Positions 18,416 through 27,624 of a stretch of 47,052 bases of DNA are shown here, one piece after another. Where the stretch lies: NCBI RefSeq assembly GCF_007954265.1, contig NZ_VOLS01000031.1, positions 1-47,052 on the forward strand, written 5' to 3'. The stretch is from Colwellia sp. C1TZA3 (GTDB lineage: Bacteria > Pseudomonadota > Gammaproteobacteria > Enterobacterales > Alteromonadaceae). The translations under genes and the position numbers were made by a program. Every line of letters starts with the position of its first letter. The stretch's first letter is position 1. The notes beneath the pieces are model-generated. The model did not search any database. It was given only the letters and a program-made list of their open reading frames with translations, and was not told where the DNA came from.

Positions 18416-18533
18416 TGAGTTTCATTTTTAATGCCAGGTGAATTTATCATTTTACTTTTACTTTTACTGTCTTTGCTATATATTCAAACGAGTGTTTTAA
18501 TTAATTGTTTAAATTACCTGTTTGGAGAATGTG

Positions 18534-20312
18534 ATGGCTGACTATCAAGTACCTTTAAAAGATATGAATTTTTTGTTATATGACGTATTTAATGCTGATA
18601 AATTGTGGCAGTCATTACCGGCGTTAGCGGATCGGGTTGACCGAGATACCGCCGAAGCAATTTTGGAAGGTTGTGCAAAAATTGCAGAACAAGAAATAGC
18701 GCCATTATCACGTAATGGTGATGAAGTAGGAGTTACTTTTAATGCCGGTAAAGTCACTACAGCACCGGGCTATAAAGCAGCCTTTAAGACTTATGCTGAA
18801 GGTGGCTGGACGTCATTAGGCGGAGACCCTGACTTTGGCGGCATGGGTATGCCTAAAATGTTAACTGCATTTCATGAAGAGATGCTATGTTCGGCTGATA
18901 TCTCATTTTCACTTTACCCAGGCTTAACTGCTGGTGCTGGCTTGTCGTTAGCAAAACATGGTAGTGAAGAGTTGAAGAATCGTTACTTAACCCGTATTTA
19001 TGCCGGCGATTGGAGTGCAAGCATGTGTTTAACTGAAGCACATGCCGGTACTGATTTAGGTATGATTAGAACTAAAGCGGTGCCGCAAGCTGACGACAGT
19101 TATTTAGTGTCAGGGACAAAAATATTTATTACCGCTGGTGAGCACGATCTGACAGAAAATATTATCCATTTAGTGTTAGCTAAGTTGCCAGATGCGCCAG
19201 CAGGACCTCGTGGTATTTCATTGTTTCTGGTACCAAAATTTCATGTTAATGATGACGAGTCAATCGGTGAACAAAACCAAGTCAGTTGTGGTTCTATCGA
19301 ACATAAAATGGGTATTCATGCTTCAGCTACCTGTGTGATGAATTTTGATGGTGCTAAAGGTTATTTAGTCGGTGAACTTAACAAAGGCTTAGCCTGTATG
19401 TTTACCATGATGAACTTTGAACGCATTGGTGTGGGTATCCAAGGTTTAGGTGCGGCAGTTCGTTCATATCAAAATGCCTTAGAGTATGCCAAAGATAGAA
19501 TTCAAGGACGTTCTTTATCTGGTGTTAAATCGCCTGATGCACAAGCTGATTCATTATTAGTACATGGCGATGTTCGTCGCATGTTATTAAATATGAAAGC
19601 GTTAAACGAAGGTTCACGTGCCTTATCAACTTATATTTCGATGCAGTTAGATATTGCAACGTATGGCACGGGTGAAGCGCAAGTTAAAGCGGACCAACTG
19701 GCTGCGTTGATGACACCGATTGCCAAAGCGTTTTTTACCGATCTGGGTTTTGAAAATACGGTTGCCGGACAACAGGTTTTTGGTGGCCATGGTTATGTTA
19801 GAGAATGGGGACAAGAGCAATTAGTACGAGATACCCGTATTGCACAGATTTATGAAGGCACTAACGGTATTCAAGCAATGGATTTATTAGCTCGCAAAGT
19901 GGCCGGTAGTAAAGGCAAATTTGTCGACGTATTTCTTCAAGAAGTACGTGCTTATATGCAAGCGGATAAAGTTGATGCTATGCAAGAGTTTACTCAACCT
20001 TTGGCTAAGGCCACAGATGAGCTTGAAGAGTTAACCCAATACTTGTTAACCGCAGCACAGGCTTCTCCAGAAGAACTCGGTTGTGCAGCAAATGACTATT
20101 TACATGTCTTTGGTTATACGGCGATGGCTTATGTTTGGGCTAGAATGGCAGAAGTGTCATTGGCTGCTAACGATGATAAAACTTTTCATGAAAGTAAAGT
20201 GCGCACCGCTCGTTACTACTTTGCCAGGTTATTACCACGTACTCAGTCGTTGATCGCCTCAGCGAAGTCTGGCCAAAGTGCAATGTTTGATATAGCTGAG
20301 GAGCTTTTTTAA
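18534..20312 (+). CDS. Acyl-CoA dehydrogenase with C-terminal extension (DmdC/FadE5-like)
   Basis: A 592-residue flavoprotein that would oxidise acyl-CoA thioesters to 2-enoyl-CoA, passing electrons to an electron-transfer flavoprotein. Family blocks: an N-terminal domain with EGGWTSLGGDPDFGGMGMP, FAD/substrate motifs MCLTEAHAGTDLGMIRTKA and YLVSGTKIFITAGEHDL, and the C-terminal FGGHGYVREWGQEQLVRDTR with IYEGTNGIQAMDLLARK, whose Glu is the catalytic base in relatives. About 120 further residues form the acyl-CoA dehydrogenase C-terminal-like domain. This long form includes methylmercaptopropionyl-CoA and long-chain enzymes, and the substrate cannot be told from sequence. The start is ATG 18534 with GGAG 7 bases upstream; TTG 18522 overlaps that site. 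It is monocistronic, with a terminator after it. Confidence 0.88.
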   Translation: MADYQVPLKDMNFLLYDVFNADKLWQSLPALADRVDRDTAEAILEGCAKIAEQEIAPLSRNGDEVGVTFNAGKVTTAPGYKAAFKTYAEGGWTSLGGDPDFGGMGMPKMLTAFHEEMLCSADISFSLYPGLTAGAGLSLAKHGSEELKNRYLTRIYAGDWSASMCLTEAHAGTDLGMIRTKAVPQADDSYLVSGTKIFITAGEHDLTENIIHLVLAKLPDAPAGPRGISLFLVPKFHVNDDESIGEQNQVSCGSIEHKMGIHASATCVMNFDGAKGYLVGELNKGLACMFTMMNFERIGVGIQGLGAAVRSYQNALEYAKDRIQGRSLSGVKSPDAQADSLLVHGDVRRMLLNMKALNEGSRALSTYISMQLDIATYGTGEAQVKADQLAALMTPIAKAFFTDLGFENTVAGQQVFGGHGYVREWGQEQLVRDTRIAQIYEGTNGIQAMDLLARKVAGSKGKFVDVFLQEVRAYMQADKVDAMQEFTQPLAKATDELEELTQYLLTAAQASPEELGCAANDYLHVFGYTAMAYVWARMAEVSLAANDDKTFHESKVRTARYYFARLLPRTQSLIASAKSGQSAMFDIAEELF

Positions 20313-20346
20313 ACACCAGCTTTACTCGCCATTAAATACCGTACGA

Positions 20347-20379
20347 AAAAGTCAATTCATTCACCTTGAATTGGCTTTT
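20347..20379 (+). terminator. Intrinsic terminator of the acyl-CoA dehydrogenase gene
   Basis: AAAAGTCAATTCA (20347-20359) pairs with TGAATTGGCTTTT (20367-20379) with one G-U pair and a 7-base loop. It is followed by AATTTTTTA and lies 35 bases after the stop codon. Confidence 0.8.
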
Positions 20380-20869
20380 AATTTTTTATGACTTAGATAA
20401 GCCATCAGTAGTTTAAATCTGCATCAGCAATGTGGCACAATAAGCGACTTTATACTTATTGTGCAGAGCTATAGTGCAAGGTATTCAGTATTTTTTAGTA
20501 CTATTTAATACTATTCAATACTATTTAGCGTGTTAATTAACTATTGAGGAGTTTGCTCGGCAGTTTACTGATAAAATTATTGGATACTTCACAGCGAATC
20601 ATTGACCTTATGCCAATTTCATTAATTAGGTGGTCTACTTTATACGTAGGAAAAACCACCCAATATAAGGTATTTGTTTCAATAACTCGTAGTGCTAATT
20701 ATTAAATAAATAACGCCGTAGTGGGTTGTTTTAACCAAGTGAAATGATCAGATAATTAATGAGATTGGTATTATAGCCAATTCATTATATTAGCCGCTAC
20801 TTAGAGATTAATTGGCAGAGGTAATGGCAGATATTAAATTTTTAAAGAGCCACGATTAGGGAGAAATCA
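20380..20869. other. Intergenic region with one miniature element
   Basis: 490 bases between the terminator and the hydrolase gene. It contains the family C element at 20611-20770 and short near-repeats of ATACTATT around 20487-20530. No gene or RNA is recognised. The promoter of the downstream lipid cluster should lie after the element, in the AT-rich 20771-20860 part. Confidence 0.5.
20611..20770 (+). mobile_element. Miniature element, family C (160 bp)
   Basis: It begins TGCCAATTTCATTAATTAGG and ends TAATTAATGAGATTGGTA, with TTA at 20608-20610 and 20771-20773. It is about 90% identical by eye to the copy at 35613-35772, including ATAACGCCGTAGTGGGTTG. It has no open frame. Confidence 0.9.
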
Positions 20870-22165
20870 GTGCGTATTTTGAGTGCTTTACTTATCATAA
20901 TGCTAGCAGCATGTAGCAGCAAGCAAGATAAAGTTGTTGTTATTAAACCGGTATGCGATTTGGCATATTCGCCTTATCAAGCAACTGTTACCGGCTACTG
21001 TCAAGAAGTGGCTGCTGAGCTACCAAAATCATTAGACATTATTAATAAAAGCATAACGATTAAGCCATTAGATGAAATTTCTGAGGTGTTCTGGTTTAAC
21101 AAAAAAATGAAATACTCGTTAATAAAGCAAGAAGCGAGTGCACCCTTGATTTTTATTATTGCCGGTACTGGTGCGAGTTACGATAGTGTGAAAATGCTCA
21201 GCCTGCAAAAAAGTTTTTTCCAGCAGGGCTATCATGTTATTTCATTGTCATCGCCAACCTTTGCTAATTTTATTGTTAACTCACCTAATACCCAATATAT
21301 GCCGGGTGATTTAGCGCATGATGCAGAATATTTATATCAGGTAATGAATTTAGTTTGGGCACAAGTTCAAGCTCAAGACGAAGTAGAAGCCTCGTCATTT
21401 GCGCTTACCGGTTACAGCTTAGGAGGCGCACATTCGGCATTTATAGCACTACTGGATGAAGAAAAGCAGGCGTTTAACTTTGAAAAAGTTCTCCTGATCA
21501 ATCCCCCGGTTAGTTTATATAACTCAGTCAGTATCTTAGATAAATATTTTGACCTGCGTGACAACCGACAAGCAGCGGTTGCTATGTTTGATGACATTTT
21601 TTCCCGTTTTTCCACTGTTTACTCAGCGCAACGGTCTTCGAAATTTGATCAAGGCTCAATATTCAGTTTATTTAAAAATGTCGCGTTAACTGAAGCCGAA
21701 TTAAAACTGTTAATTGGCGCCTCGTTTAGAATATCGTCATCAGATATGATATTTGCCATCGATGTTAGTTTTAATACTGGTGCAATTACTTATAAAAACC
21801 ACACCATAGGCAAGCTTGAGAGTTTGACCCATTCACTGCAACGTGCCAGTAATATCACCTTTGGTGATTATTTTGACCGTGCCATGCTACCCAGAGCCCA
21901 ACGCGAAGATGCCAACACCACCAAAGCCGATTTGATCGAACGGTATAGCCTACATGCAATTGAAGATTATTTAATAGCATCTGATAAAATTTATTTGGTC
22001 ACCAATCAAGACGATATTATTTTACAAGCGGGCGAGGTGGAGTATTTGCAGGCGATTTTTACCGACCGAGCGAAAATTTTCCCTCGTGGTGGACACTGTG
22101 GCAACCTCGATAGATTAAGTTTTGTTGAGCACCTACAGACCATATTTCAAGGAGGGTTAAATTAA
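20870..22165 (+). CDS. Alpha/beta hydrolase lipoprotein, coupled to mlaA
   Basis: A 431-residue putative lipoprotein. The lipobox LAAC places the acylated Cys at residue 15. Next come an oxyanion-loop-like FIIAGTGASYDS (about 95-106) and the nucleophile elbow GYSLGGAHSA with Ser183. A candidate acid is in NQDDII (Asp381/382) and a candidate His is in FPRGGHCGNL (His409), so a complete triad is plausible. It begins with GTG, preceded by GGGAGA 8 bases upstream. The stop overlaps the mlaA start (TAATG), so the pair is almost certainly co-translated. That suggests a role in outer-membrane or periplasmic lipid handling, for example as an esterase or lipase, but substrate and activity are inference. 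I do not recognise a named family. Confidence 0.75.
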   Translation: MRILSALLIIMLAACSSKQDKVVVIKPVCDLAYSPYQATVTGYCQEVAAELPKSLDIINKSITIKPLDEISEVFWFNKKMKYSLIKQEASAPLIFIIAGTGASYDSVKMLSLQKSFFQQGYHVISLSSPTFANFIVNSPNTQYMPGDLAHDAEYLYQVMNLVWAQVQAQDEVEASSFALTGYSLGGAHSAFIALLDEEKQAFNFEKVLLINPPVSLYNSVSILDKYFDLRDNRQAAVAMFDDIFSRFSTVYSAQRSSKFDQGSIFSLFKNVALTEAELKLLIGASFRISSSDMIFAIDVSFNTGAITYKNHTIGKLESLTHSLQRASNITFGDYFDRAMLPRAQREDANTTKADLIERYSLHAIEDYLIASDKIYLVTNQDDIILQAGEVEYLQAIFTDRAKIFPRGGHCGNLDRLSFVEHLQTIFQGGLN

Positions 22166-22920
22166 TGCCAATGCTTGTAAATAAGTCACCTAAGTTGTTC
22201 GCTATCGCCCTGTGTTTTTTATTATCAGCCTGCTCCTCGCAGCCAAGCTTAGAAAGTACGGCAGTAACACCAATCATTGCGGTACCAGATAACCCTCAAG
22301 ACTTAGGTGTGTTGAGTGCTTATAGCGATCCTTGGGAAGGGTTTAATCGTCGTATGTATTATTTTAATGCTAAAGCTGATGAATACGTTTTATTACCGAT
22401 AGTGACGGGCTATAAGCAGATTACCCCTGATGTTGTTGAAACTGGTTTGAGTAATTTCTTTAATAATTTGGCTGAAATATCGACATTTATCAACTCATTA
22501 TTACAATTTAAATTATCAGTGGCCGGCGAAACCTTAGGGCGCTTCGCGGTTAATACAACTTTAGGTTTAGCAGGATTAATCGATGTTGCAACACCGATAG
22601 GTTTAGCCGCACAAGATGAAGACTTTGGTCAAACACTAGGTTTTTGGGGCGTTAAGGCTGGACCATATCTTGTGCTACCTCTGTTGGGACCGTCGTCGCT
22701 GCGTGATGCCAGCGGTCTGGTCTTTGACAGCTTAGCGGATCAACAAGTGATGGACGAACTGGGCATGAAATCTGAGGAGGAACTTTATCTTTCATTACTC
22801 AACAGTATTGATGTTAGAGCCAGATTACCTTTTCGCTACTATGGCTCGGGTTCAGCATTTGAATATGACTACCTGAAATTACTTTATAAGAAGTATCGTG
22901 AAATTCAGGTCGCTCGTTAA
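22165..22920 (+). CDS. mlaA: MlaA (VacJ) family outer-membrane lipoprotein
   Basis: A 251-residue lipoprotein with lipobox LLSAC (Cys23). MlaA sits in the inner leaflet of the outer membrane with a porin partner, and removes phospholipids mislocalised to the outer leaflet for transport by MlaC and MlaFEDB. Family motifs are clear: SDPWEGFNRRMYYFN, the helical NFFNNLAEISTFINSLLQ, LGRFAVNTTLGLAGLIDVA, DEDFGQTLGFWGVKAGPYLVLPLLGPSSLRD and the C-terminal YLSLLNSIDVRARL. The ATG overlaps the upstream hydrolase stop by one base. The other mla genes are not in this window. Confidence 0.93.
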   Translation: MPMLVNKSPKLFAIALCFLLSACSSQPSLESTAVTPIIAVPDNPQDLGVLSAYSDPWEGFNRRMYYFNAKADEYVLLPIVTGYKQITPDVVETGLSNFFNNLAEISTFINSLLQFKLSVAGETLGRFAVNTTLGLAGLIDVATPIGLAAQDEDFGQTLGFWGVKAGPYLVLPLLGPSSLRDASGLVFDSLADQQVMDELGMKSEEELYLSLLNSIDVRARLPFRYYGSGSAFEYDYLKLLYKKYREIQVAR

Positions 22921-23073
22921 GCTAACTTAAGTATATTGCAGCGACCAAAATGAGCTAAATTTGCCCAGCGTCAGACATCTTAATCTGGCTTTGTAATAAC
23001 AATTAATGGTAGGTTTAGCTATTTTATCAATTACAGGTATAATCACGCCTGGTAAATTTTATAGGAATGTCTT

Positions 23074-23847
23074 TTGTTAGCTGTTATTCGTGTCATATTG
23101 ATGACTTTTGCTTTAGTTATCATCTGTGTTTGTTCAATTTTATTTTGTTTGATTCGACCATTTCATCGCGACAATGTTCATCATACGGCTAATTACCTTG
23201 GCAAAGTTGCAAAAATTTTAGGTTTAGAGGTTGAGGTTAGAATACCTGAGTCGACAAAAAATATAGGCCCTGTTGTCTATATCTGTAATCATCAAAATAG
23301 TTATGATATTTTCACCGTCAGCAATGCTGTCCAACCTGGAACCGTCAGTGTTGGCAAAAAAAGTTTAAAATGGATCCCCTTTTTTGGTCAAATGTATTGG
23401 TTAACGGGTAATATTTTAATTGATAGAAAAAATAAAAATAAAGCCATGAACACGATTGATATGACCGCTAATAAAATCCGTGAAAAAAAGCTATCTGTCT
23501 GGCTTTTTCCAGAAGGTACACGCAGTTACGGCCGTGGTTTATTACCCTTTAAGTCAGGCGCTTTTCGCACGGCGGCAAAAGCTGAGGTACCTATTGTTCC
23601 TGTTTGTGCGAGCAATAGTCATAAAACTATAGATTTGAATCGTTGGGATAACGGTAAAATGATTGTTGAATTTTTACCGCCGGTATATTTATCTAGCGAA
23701 GATAAAGATAAAATTCGTAACATAACCAATAAAACCCGTAGTGACATGTTAGTGAAAATTGAACAATTAAATATTGAAACAGGCCAGAAGTTACCACCAG
23801 AAAATGACAAGAATTCGCCAGATAAGCAAAAAAGTGAGATAAAATAA
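23074..23847 (+). CDS. plsC: 1-acyl-sn-glycerol-3-phosphate acyltransferase
   Basis: A 257-residue inner-membrane enzyme that acylates lysophosphatidic acid to phosphatidic acid in phospholipid synthesis. An N-terminal hydrophobic helix (LAVIRVILMTFALVIICVC) precedes the acyltransferase HX4D motif NHQNSYD. Next come GKKSLKWIPFFGQMYWLTG, FPEGTRSYGRGLLPFKSGAF, and the PIVPVC strand, all matching E. coli PlsC closely. The start is TTG at 23074, with AGGA 7 bases upstream. No in-frame ATG exists before the second helix turn, so a TTG start is likely and may limit expression. The C-terminus has a Lys/Glu-rich tail. The stop overlaps the rraB start by one base. Confidence 0.93.
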   Translation: MLAVIRVILMTFALVIICVCSILFCLIRPFHRDNVHHTANYLGKVAKILGLEVEVRIPESTKNIGPVVYICNHQNSYDIFTVSNAVQPGTVSVGKKSLKWIPFFGQMYWLTGNILIDRKNKNKAMNTIDMTANKIREKKLSVWLFPEGTRSYGRGLLPFKSGAFRTAAKAEVPIVPVCASNSHKTIDLNRWDNGKMIVEFLPPVYLSSEDKDKIRNITNKTRSDMLVKIEQLNIETGQKLPPENDKNSPDKQKSEIK

Positions 23848-24197
23848 TGATTGATGAAGCATTGCAACAATGGCAAGAACATACCGAACAATTGATCGCT
23901 ACCCTAGTTGAAGATGGCACTAATGAAGAAGTTCACCACACCATTGAACATCACTTTTCTAGTGGAGACTTTGATACGCTAGAAAAAGCAGCGATTACAG
24001 CATTTAAAAGCGGTTTTGAAATTGAAGAGCCAGAAGAGGCTGAATTAGAAAATGGAGAGAAAGTTTTTGCCTTCGATATTGTGACCGAACAAGCTTTAGA
24101 TTTTGATATTATTTTTGATGAAACAAAAACGATGTTCGAATTAGCAAGAAAATGTAATGTTGATTATGATGGCTGGGGTACATACTTCGAAGAATAA
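23847..24197 (+). CDS. rraB: Regulator of ribonuclease E activity RraB
   Basis: A 116-residue, strongly acidic cytosolic protein. In E. coli RraB binds the C-terminal half of RNase E and modulates degradosome activity. Conserved segments are HTIEHHFSSGDFDTLEKAA, AFKSGFEIEEPEEAELENG, FAFDIVTEQALDFDIIFDET and a C-terminal NVDYDGWGTYFEE. Its ATG shares an A with the plsC stop codon (TAATG), so expression is coupled to plsC. The placement next to a phospholipid gene is simply operon linkage; no functional link is implied by the sequence. Confidence 0.9.
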   Translation: MIDEALQQWQEHTEQLIATLVEDGTNEEVHHTIEHHFSSGDFDTLEKAAITAFKSGFEIEEPEEAELENGEKVFAFDIVTEQALDFDIIFDETKTMFELARKCNVDYDGWGTYFEE

Positions 24198-24288
24198 TCA
24201 ATAATCAGCAAGTAACAATTAGCAATCAATAATCAGCAATGAACAATCAGCAATTAAAATAAGTAACTCACAATAGAAAGGTTATCCA

Positions 24289-24438
24289 ATGGAATGGTTA
24301 AATACTTTATTACAACCTGAAACTTTCGCGCTATTAATTGCGATTGTTGGTGCGTTTTCAGTTGCCGCACTCAAGGCACATCATCGGCATCAAGAGCGCA
24401 TAGAGAAAATTAAAAACGGCTTTAATCCCGAGCTATAA
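24289..24438 (+). CDS. Small single-pass membrane protein, 49 residues
   Basis: A short gene with good signals: AAAGG 8 bases before ATG 24289, and a strong terminator starting at its stop codon. The product has a short amphipathic start (MEWLNTLLQPETF), one hydrophobic helix (ALLIAIVGAFSVAALKA, about residues 14-30) and a basic tail (HHRHQERIEKIKNGFNPEL). I do not recognise the family. It lies 91 bases after rraB on the same strand, and an AT-rich stretch with repeated AATCAGCAA-like words separates them, so it may be the last gene of the lipid cluster. Function is unknown. Confidence 0.65.
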   Translation: MEWLNTLLQPETFALLIAIVGAFSVAALKAHHRHQERIEKIKNGFNPEL

Positions 24439-24471
24439 AAAACGCAAAGTGGCAACACTTTGCGTTTTTTT
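24437..24471. terminator. Strong bidirectional intrinsic terminator
   Basis: AACGCAAAGTG (24441-24451) and CACTTTGCGTT (24456-24466) form a perfect 11-bp stem with a GCAA tetraloop. A-run before and T-run after make it active in both directions. It separates the small membrane protein from the convergent RND permease gene. Confidence 0.92.
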
Positions 24472-24534
24472 ATCAGGTATATCAACGGCCACAATGCTTT
24501 ATTAACGATAACTTTAGCCAGTATATAAAGCGCA

Positions 24535-27500
24535 TTAAGCTAACGCGGGTTGTTTAGTTAATTCAAAGGCATTACGTTGACTTAATAATGAAAATGCTGC
24601 CGGGACAAAGATAAACGACAATAGGGTGGTTAACACCGTACCACCGGCAACCGCGACAGCAAAAGGTGGCCAGAAGCCACCACCGGCAAGAATTAACGGT
24701 AGAAAGCCGCCAACAGTAGTTATGGTCGTTGAACTAATATGACGGGCGCAACTTTGTACACAGCGAATAATAGCTGTGCGGTCACCTTGTATTGCTTTCT
24801 CATCCATTTTTAATTCAGCTATGATGACAATAGCGGCATTAATAGCCAGTCCCATTAAACCTAATAAAGCAATGATTACGGTAAAGCCAAAGGGATAATC
24901 AAAGAGATAAACGCTCAGTAAGCCTAAGCCAATAGATTGAAATGCGGATAAAAATATAATCGCACTGAGTCTAAAAGAATTAAACGACAGCACCACAACT
25001 GTCAGTAGTAGGGTTAGTATCAAACCCACACTGGCCATGAGCTTACCCACCGCTTTATTACGCTCTGCCGATTCACCGCCGAACTCTAGCTGATAACCAT
25101 TAGGTAATTGGTAGTCAGCCTTAGCCATATTCTCTTTGATGCGGTTGAGTACGATGGACGGTAAAACGTCTGCACGAATATAGCCTTCAATAACATTTAC
25201 TCGTACGCCATTGCGATGCGGAATGGCACCACGACTGGGTTTAATTTCTAAATCTGCGATGGCAGTTAGCGCAATTGACTGCTTTGAGTTTGGATTAATA
25301 ATGTTAATGTTGGCCAGCGCCGCTAAGTCATCTCGTTGTTCGTTACCAATTCTAACCCGTACAGGGATTGACTCTGTTGCCTCAATAACCGAGCCGTTGG
25401 TTTGACCTGACAGTGTGGTATTAAGTTGCTTTGCCACCTGTACTAACGACAAGCCAGCTAAGTTAGCTTTTGCTTCGTCAATATTAAGCCAAACTTTTGG
25501 TGTGCCAGGTTGTAGTGTTGAACGGCTATGGGTAATGTCTTGGGTTGCGGCCATAAAAGCGCGAATATCATCACCAATTGCTTTTAAGCGGTCAAGATTT
25601 GGGCCAAAAATACGCAACTCAACCGGTGCGTTAAAAGGGGGGCCTTGTTCCAGTTTTCTGACTAATATTTGTGCCTCGGGCAACATATCATCAAGTGTTC
25701 GTTGGATTTGGGGAATTAAACGGTTCGCCGCCGCAAAATTTGTCGCAGTTACCATGCCTTGAGCGTAATACTGCGCGCCATCTTTGGTTGGCATTAAATT
25801 ATAGTAAAAAGAGGGGGCATTTTTACCAATAAACCAGCGCACCGATTCAATACCATCGAGCGCTTCAAGGTAGTGGGTAAGGACTTTACTAACCCGCTGA
25901 GTATTGATGATGCTGCTTTGTGCGGGTAAAAAAAGTTCTACTTGAAACATGTCACGATCTGAGGATGGGAAAAATTGCTCTTGCAGCTGTTTAGCGGCAA
26001 TAAAACCTAATAAAGGCAAACAAAATACCAAGGTGATCACCAGTTTTCTGTGTCTGAGTGACCAGTTAAGCAAGCGCACAAAGCTACGATTTAGCGCTGG
26101 CAAAGTAATGCCACTTTGATACCAACGAGTCGCATTTTTATGCCTATGTCGGCTAATAAAACGACCCGCTAACCCCGCAACAATGGTGTGAGATATAATA
26201 TAAGAGCCTACTAAAGAAAATATAACACTGAGTGCAATACCGCCAACAAACTCACCGGCAGGCCCTGGCATAAGCACAATTGGCATAAAAGCTAAAATTG
26301 TGGTTAATGTTGAACCCAGCAAAGGTAACCACAAGTGATTGACTGCATTAGATACCGCGTCCAGTCTACGTTGGCCCTTTTCGATATTGGTTTTTACTGT
26401 ATCTGCCATGACAATGGCATTGTCCACCATAATACCCAAAGCAACCACTAAACCCGTTACCGACATCTGGTGTATGGGCAGGCCATAAAAATTCATTACT
26501 GATAAGGTAAACAACACGGTTAATGGCAGCGATAAGGTTACAATCAAAGCGGCTTGCCAGCCTAAGGTAATCAGTAATACCGCTGCAATAATGGCAAATC
26601 CTACGGCTATATTGCCGACTAAGTCGCTTAAACGTGTTTCGGTATAGCTGCTTTGATCGAATATCACCTCCAAGGTGACGTTATTGGGTAGTGTTTGCGT
26701 AAATGCGGTTAACGCTTTTTGCACCGACGTACTCCATTGGTCGATACGTAAGTTTGGCAACATGCGGGTAGCAACAACTACTGCTTGTTGATTGTTGACC
26801 ATGGCTATTTCGGTTGGCGGGTAATTGACCGTTTTTCGAATATCAGCAATGTCGCCTAAGCGCACTAAGTTGCCATCATCATCAGCCTTTATGGCAATGT
26901 TACTAATTCGGTTGGTATCATTTAATGCACCAACCAATTCTATTTGCATCTGATTGAAGGCGTTGGTGAGTTTTCCTGCGGATACTTTAGCATCGGCATT
27001 AAGAATTTTTTCTGAAATATCATTGATTGAAAGGTTTAATTGGCTGCTAATAATGGGGTCTACTTCAACAAGTACTTCCTCTGAACCTTGGCCAAATATG
27101 CTGACTAAATCGGTACCATGAACAAGTTTTAGCTGATTTTGTAATTCATTTGCATAGCGACCTAAAATAGCAATATTAGTTGTTTCGCTGCCTTGCCAAT
27201 TTAGGGCAATTATTTGCGTGTAAGCGTAACCTCTGTCGTCTTCTAGTACTGGCGTTAGTGTGCCATTAGGTAAGTTGGGGCTGAGATCGTTAAGTAAATC
27301 TCTCACCCGTGACCATATTGGCTTGGGATCGGTAATTTCATCTTGTAATTGCACTTGGACAATTGAAATTCCGGCACGAGAATTTGACGTGAGTAAATTT
27401 ATTTCTGGTAGCTTTCTAAGGCTCTGTTCTATCTTCTCACTGATCAGCACTTCAACCCGTTCAGCACTAGCACCAGGTAATTGCGTTATAACACTAGCGA

Positions 27501-27624
27501 TTCTATTAGTTATTCTCGGATCTTCGGTACGCGGTAAATTAGTTAACGCCCCTAAACCTGCCACCACTAAAAGTGTCAGCACCAACGACATTAAACGACC
27601 ATTTTTGACAAATGAACGTATCAT
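24535..27624 (-). CDS. RND family efflux transporter permease (second system)
   Basis: A 1029-residue inner-membrane pump of the AcrB superfamily, unlike the one at 2886. TM1 is near residues 11-30, and the usual two large periplasmic loops and twelve helices follow. The TM4 motif is GIMVDNAIVMAD (Asp401 then Asn, in place of the AcrB Asp pair). The TM10 motif is GLMGLAINAAIVIIAEL, without Lys. The periplasmic motif ITQLPGASAERVEVLISEKIE is typical. Such variants are frequent in this subgroup, and the substrate is unknown. The start overlaps the adaptor stop by 4 bases. It is regulated, by inference, by the divergent TetR gene. No outer-membrane channel gene is present. Confidence 0.9.
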   Translation of the reverse strand: MIRSFVKNGRLMSLVLTLLVVAGLGALTNLPRTEDPRITNRIASVITQLPGASAERVEVLISEKIEQSLRKLPEINLLTSNSRAGISIVQVQLQDEITDPKPIWSRVRDLLNDLSPNLPNGTLTPVLEDDRGYAYTQIIALNWQGSETTNIAILGRYANELQNQLKLVHGTDLVSIFGQGSEEVLVEVDPIISSQLNLSINDISEKILNADAKVSAGKLTNAFNQMQIELVGALNDTNRISNIAIKADDDGNLVRLGDIADIRKTVNYPPTEIAMVNNQQAVVVATRMLPNLRIDQWSTSVQKALTAFTQTLPNNVTLEVIFDQSSYTETRLSDLVGNIAVGFAIIAAVLLITLGWQAALIVTLSLPLTVLFTLSVMNFYGLPIHQMSVTGLVVALGIMVDNAIVMADTVKTNIEKGQRRLDAVSNAVNHLWLPLLGSTLTTILAFMPIVLMPGPAGEFVGGIALSVIFSLVGSYIISHTIVAGLAGRFISRHRHKNATRWYQSGITLPALNRSFVRLLNWSLRHRKLVITLVFCLPLLGFIAAKQLQEQFFPSSDRDMFQVELFLPAQSSIINTQRVSKVLTHYLEALDGIESVRWFIGKNAPSFYYNLMPTKDGAQYYAQGMVTATNFAAANRLIPQIQRTLDDMLPEAQILVRKLEQGPPFNAPVELRIFGPNLDRLKAIGDDIRAFMAATQDITHSRSTLQPGTPKVWLNIDEAKANLAGLSLVQVAKQLNTTLSGQTNGSVIEATESIPVRVRIGNEQRDDLAALANINIINPNSKQSIALTAIADLEIKPSRGAIPHRNGVRVNVIEGYIRADVLPSIVLNRIKENMAKADYQLPNGYQLEFGGESAERNKAVGKLMASVGLILTLLLTVVVLSFNSFRLSAIIFLSAFQSIGLGLLSVYLFDYPFGFTVIIALLGLMGLAINAAIVIIAELKMDEKAIQGDRTAIIRCVQSCARHISSTTITTVGGFLPLILAGGGFWPPFAVAVAGGTVLTTLLSFIFVPAAFSLLSQRNAFELTKQPALA

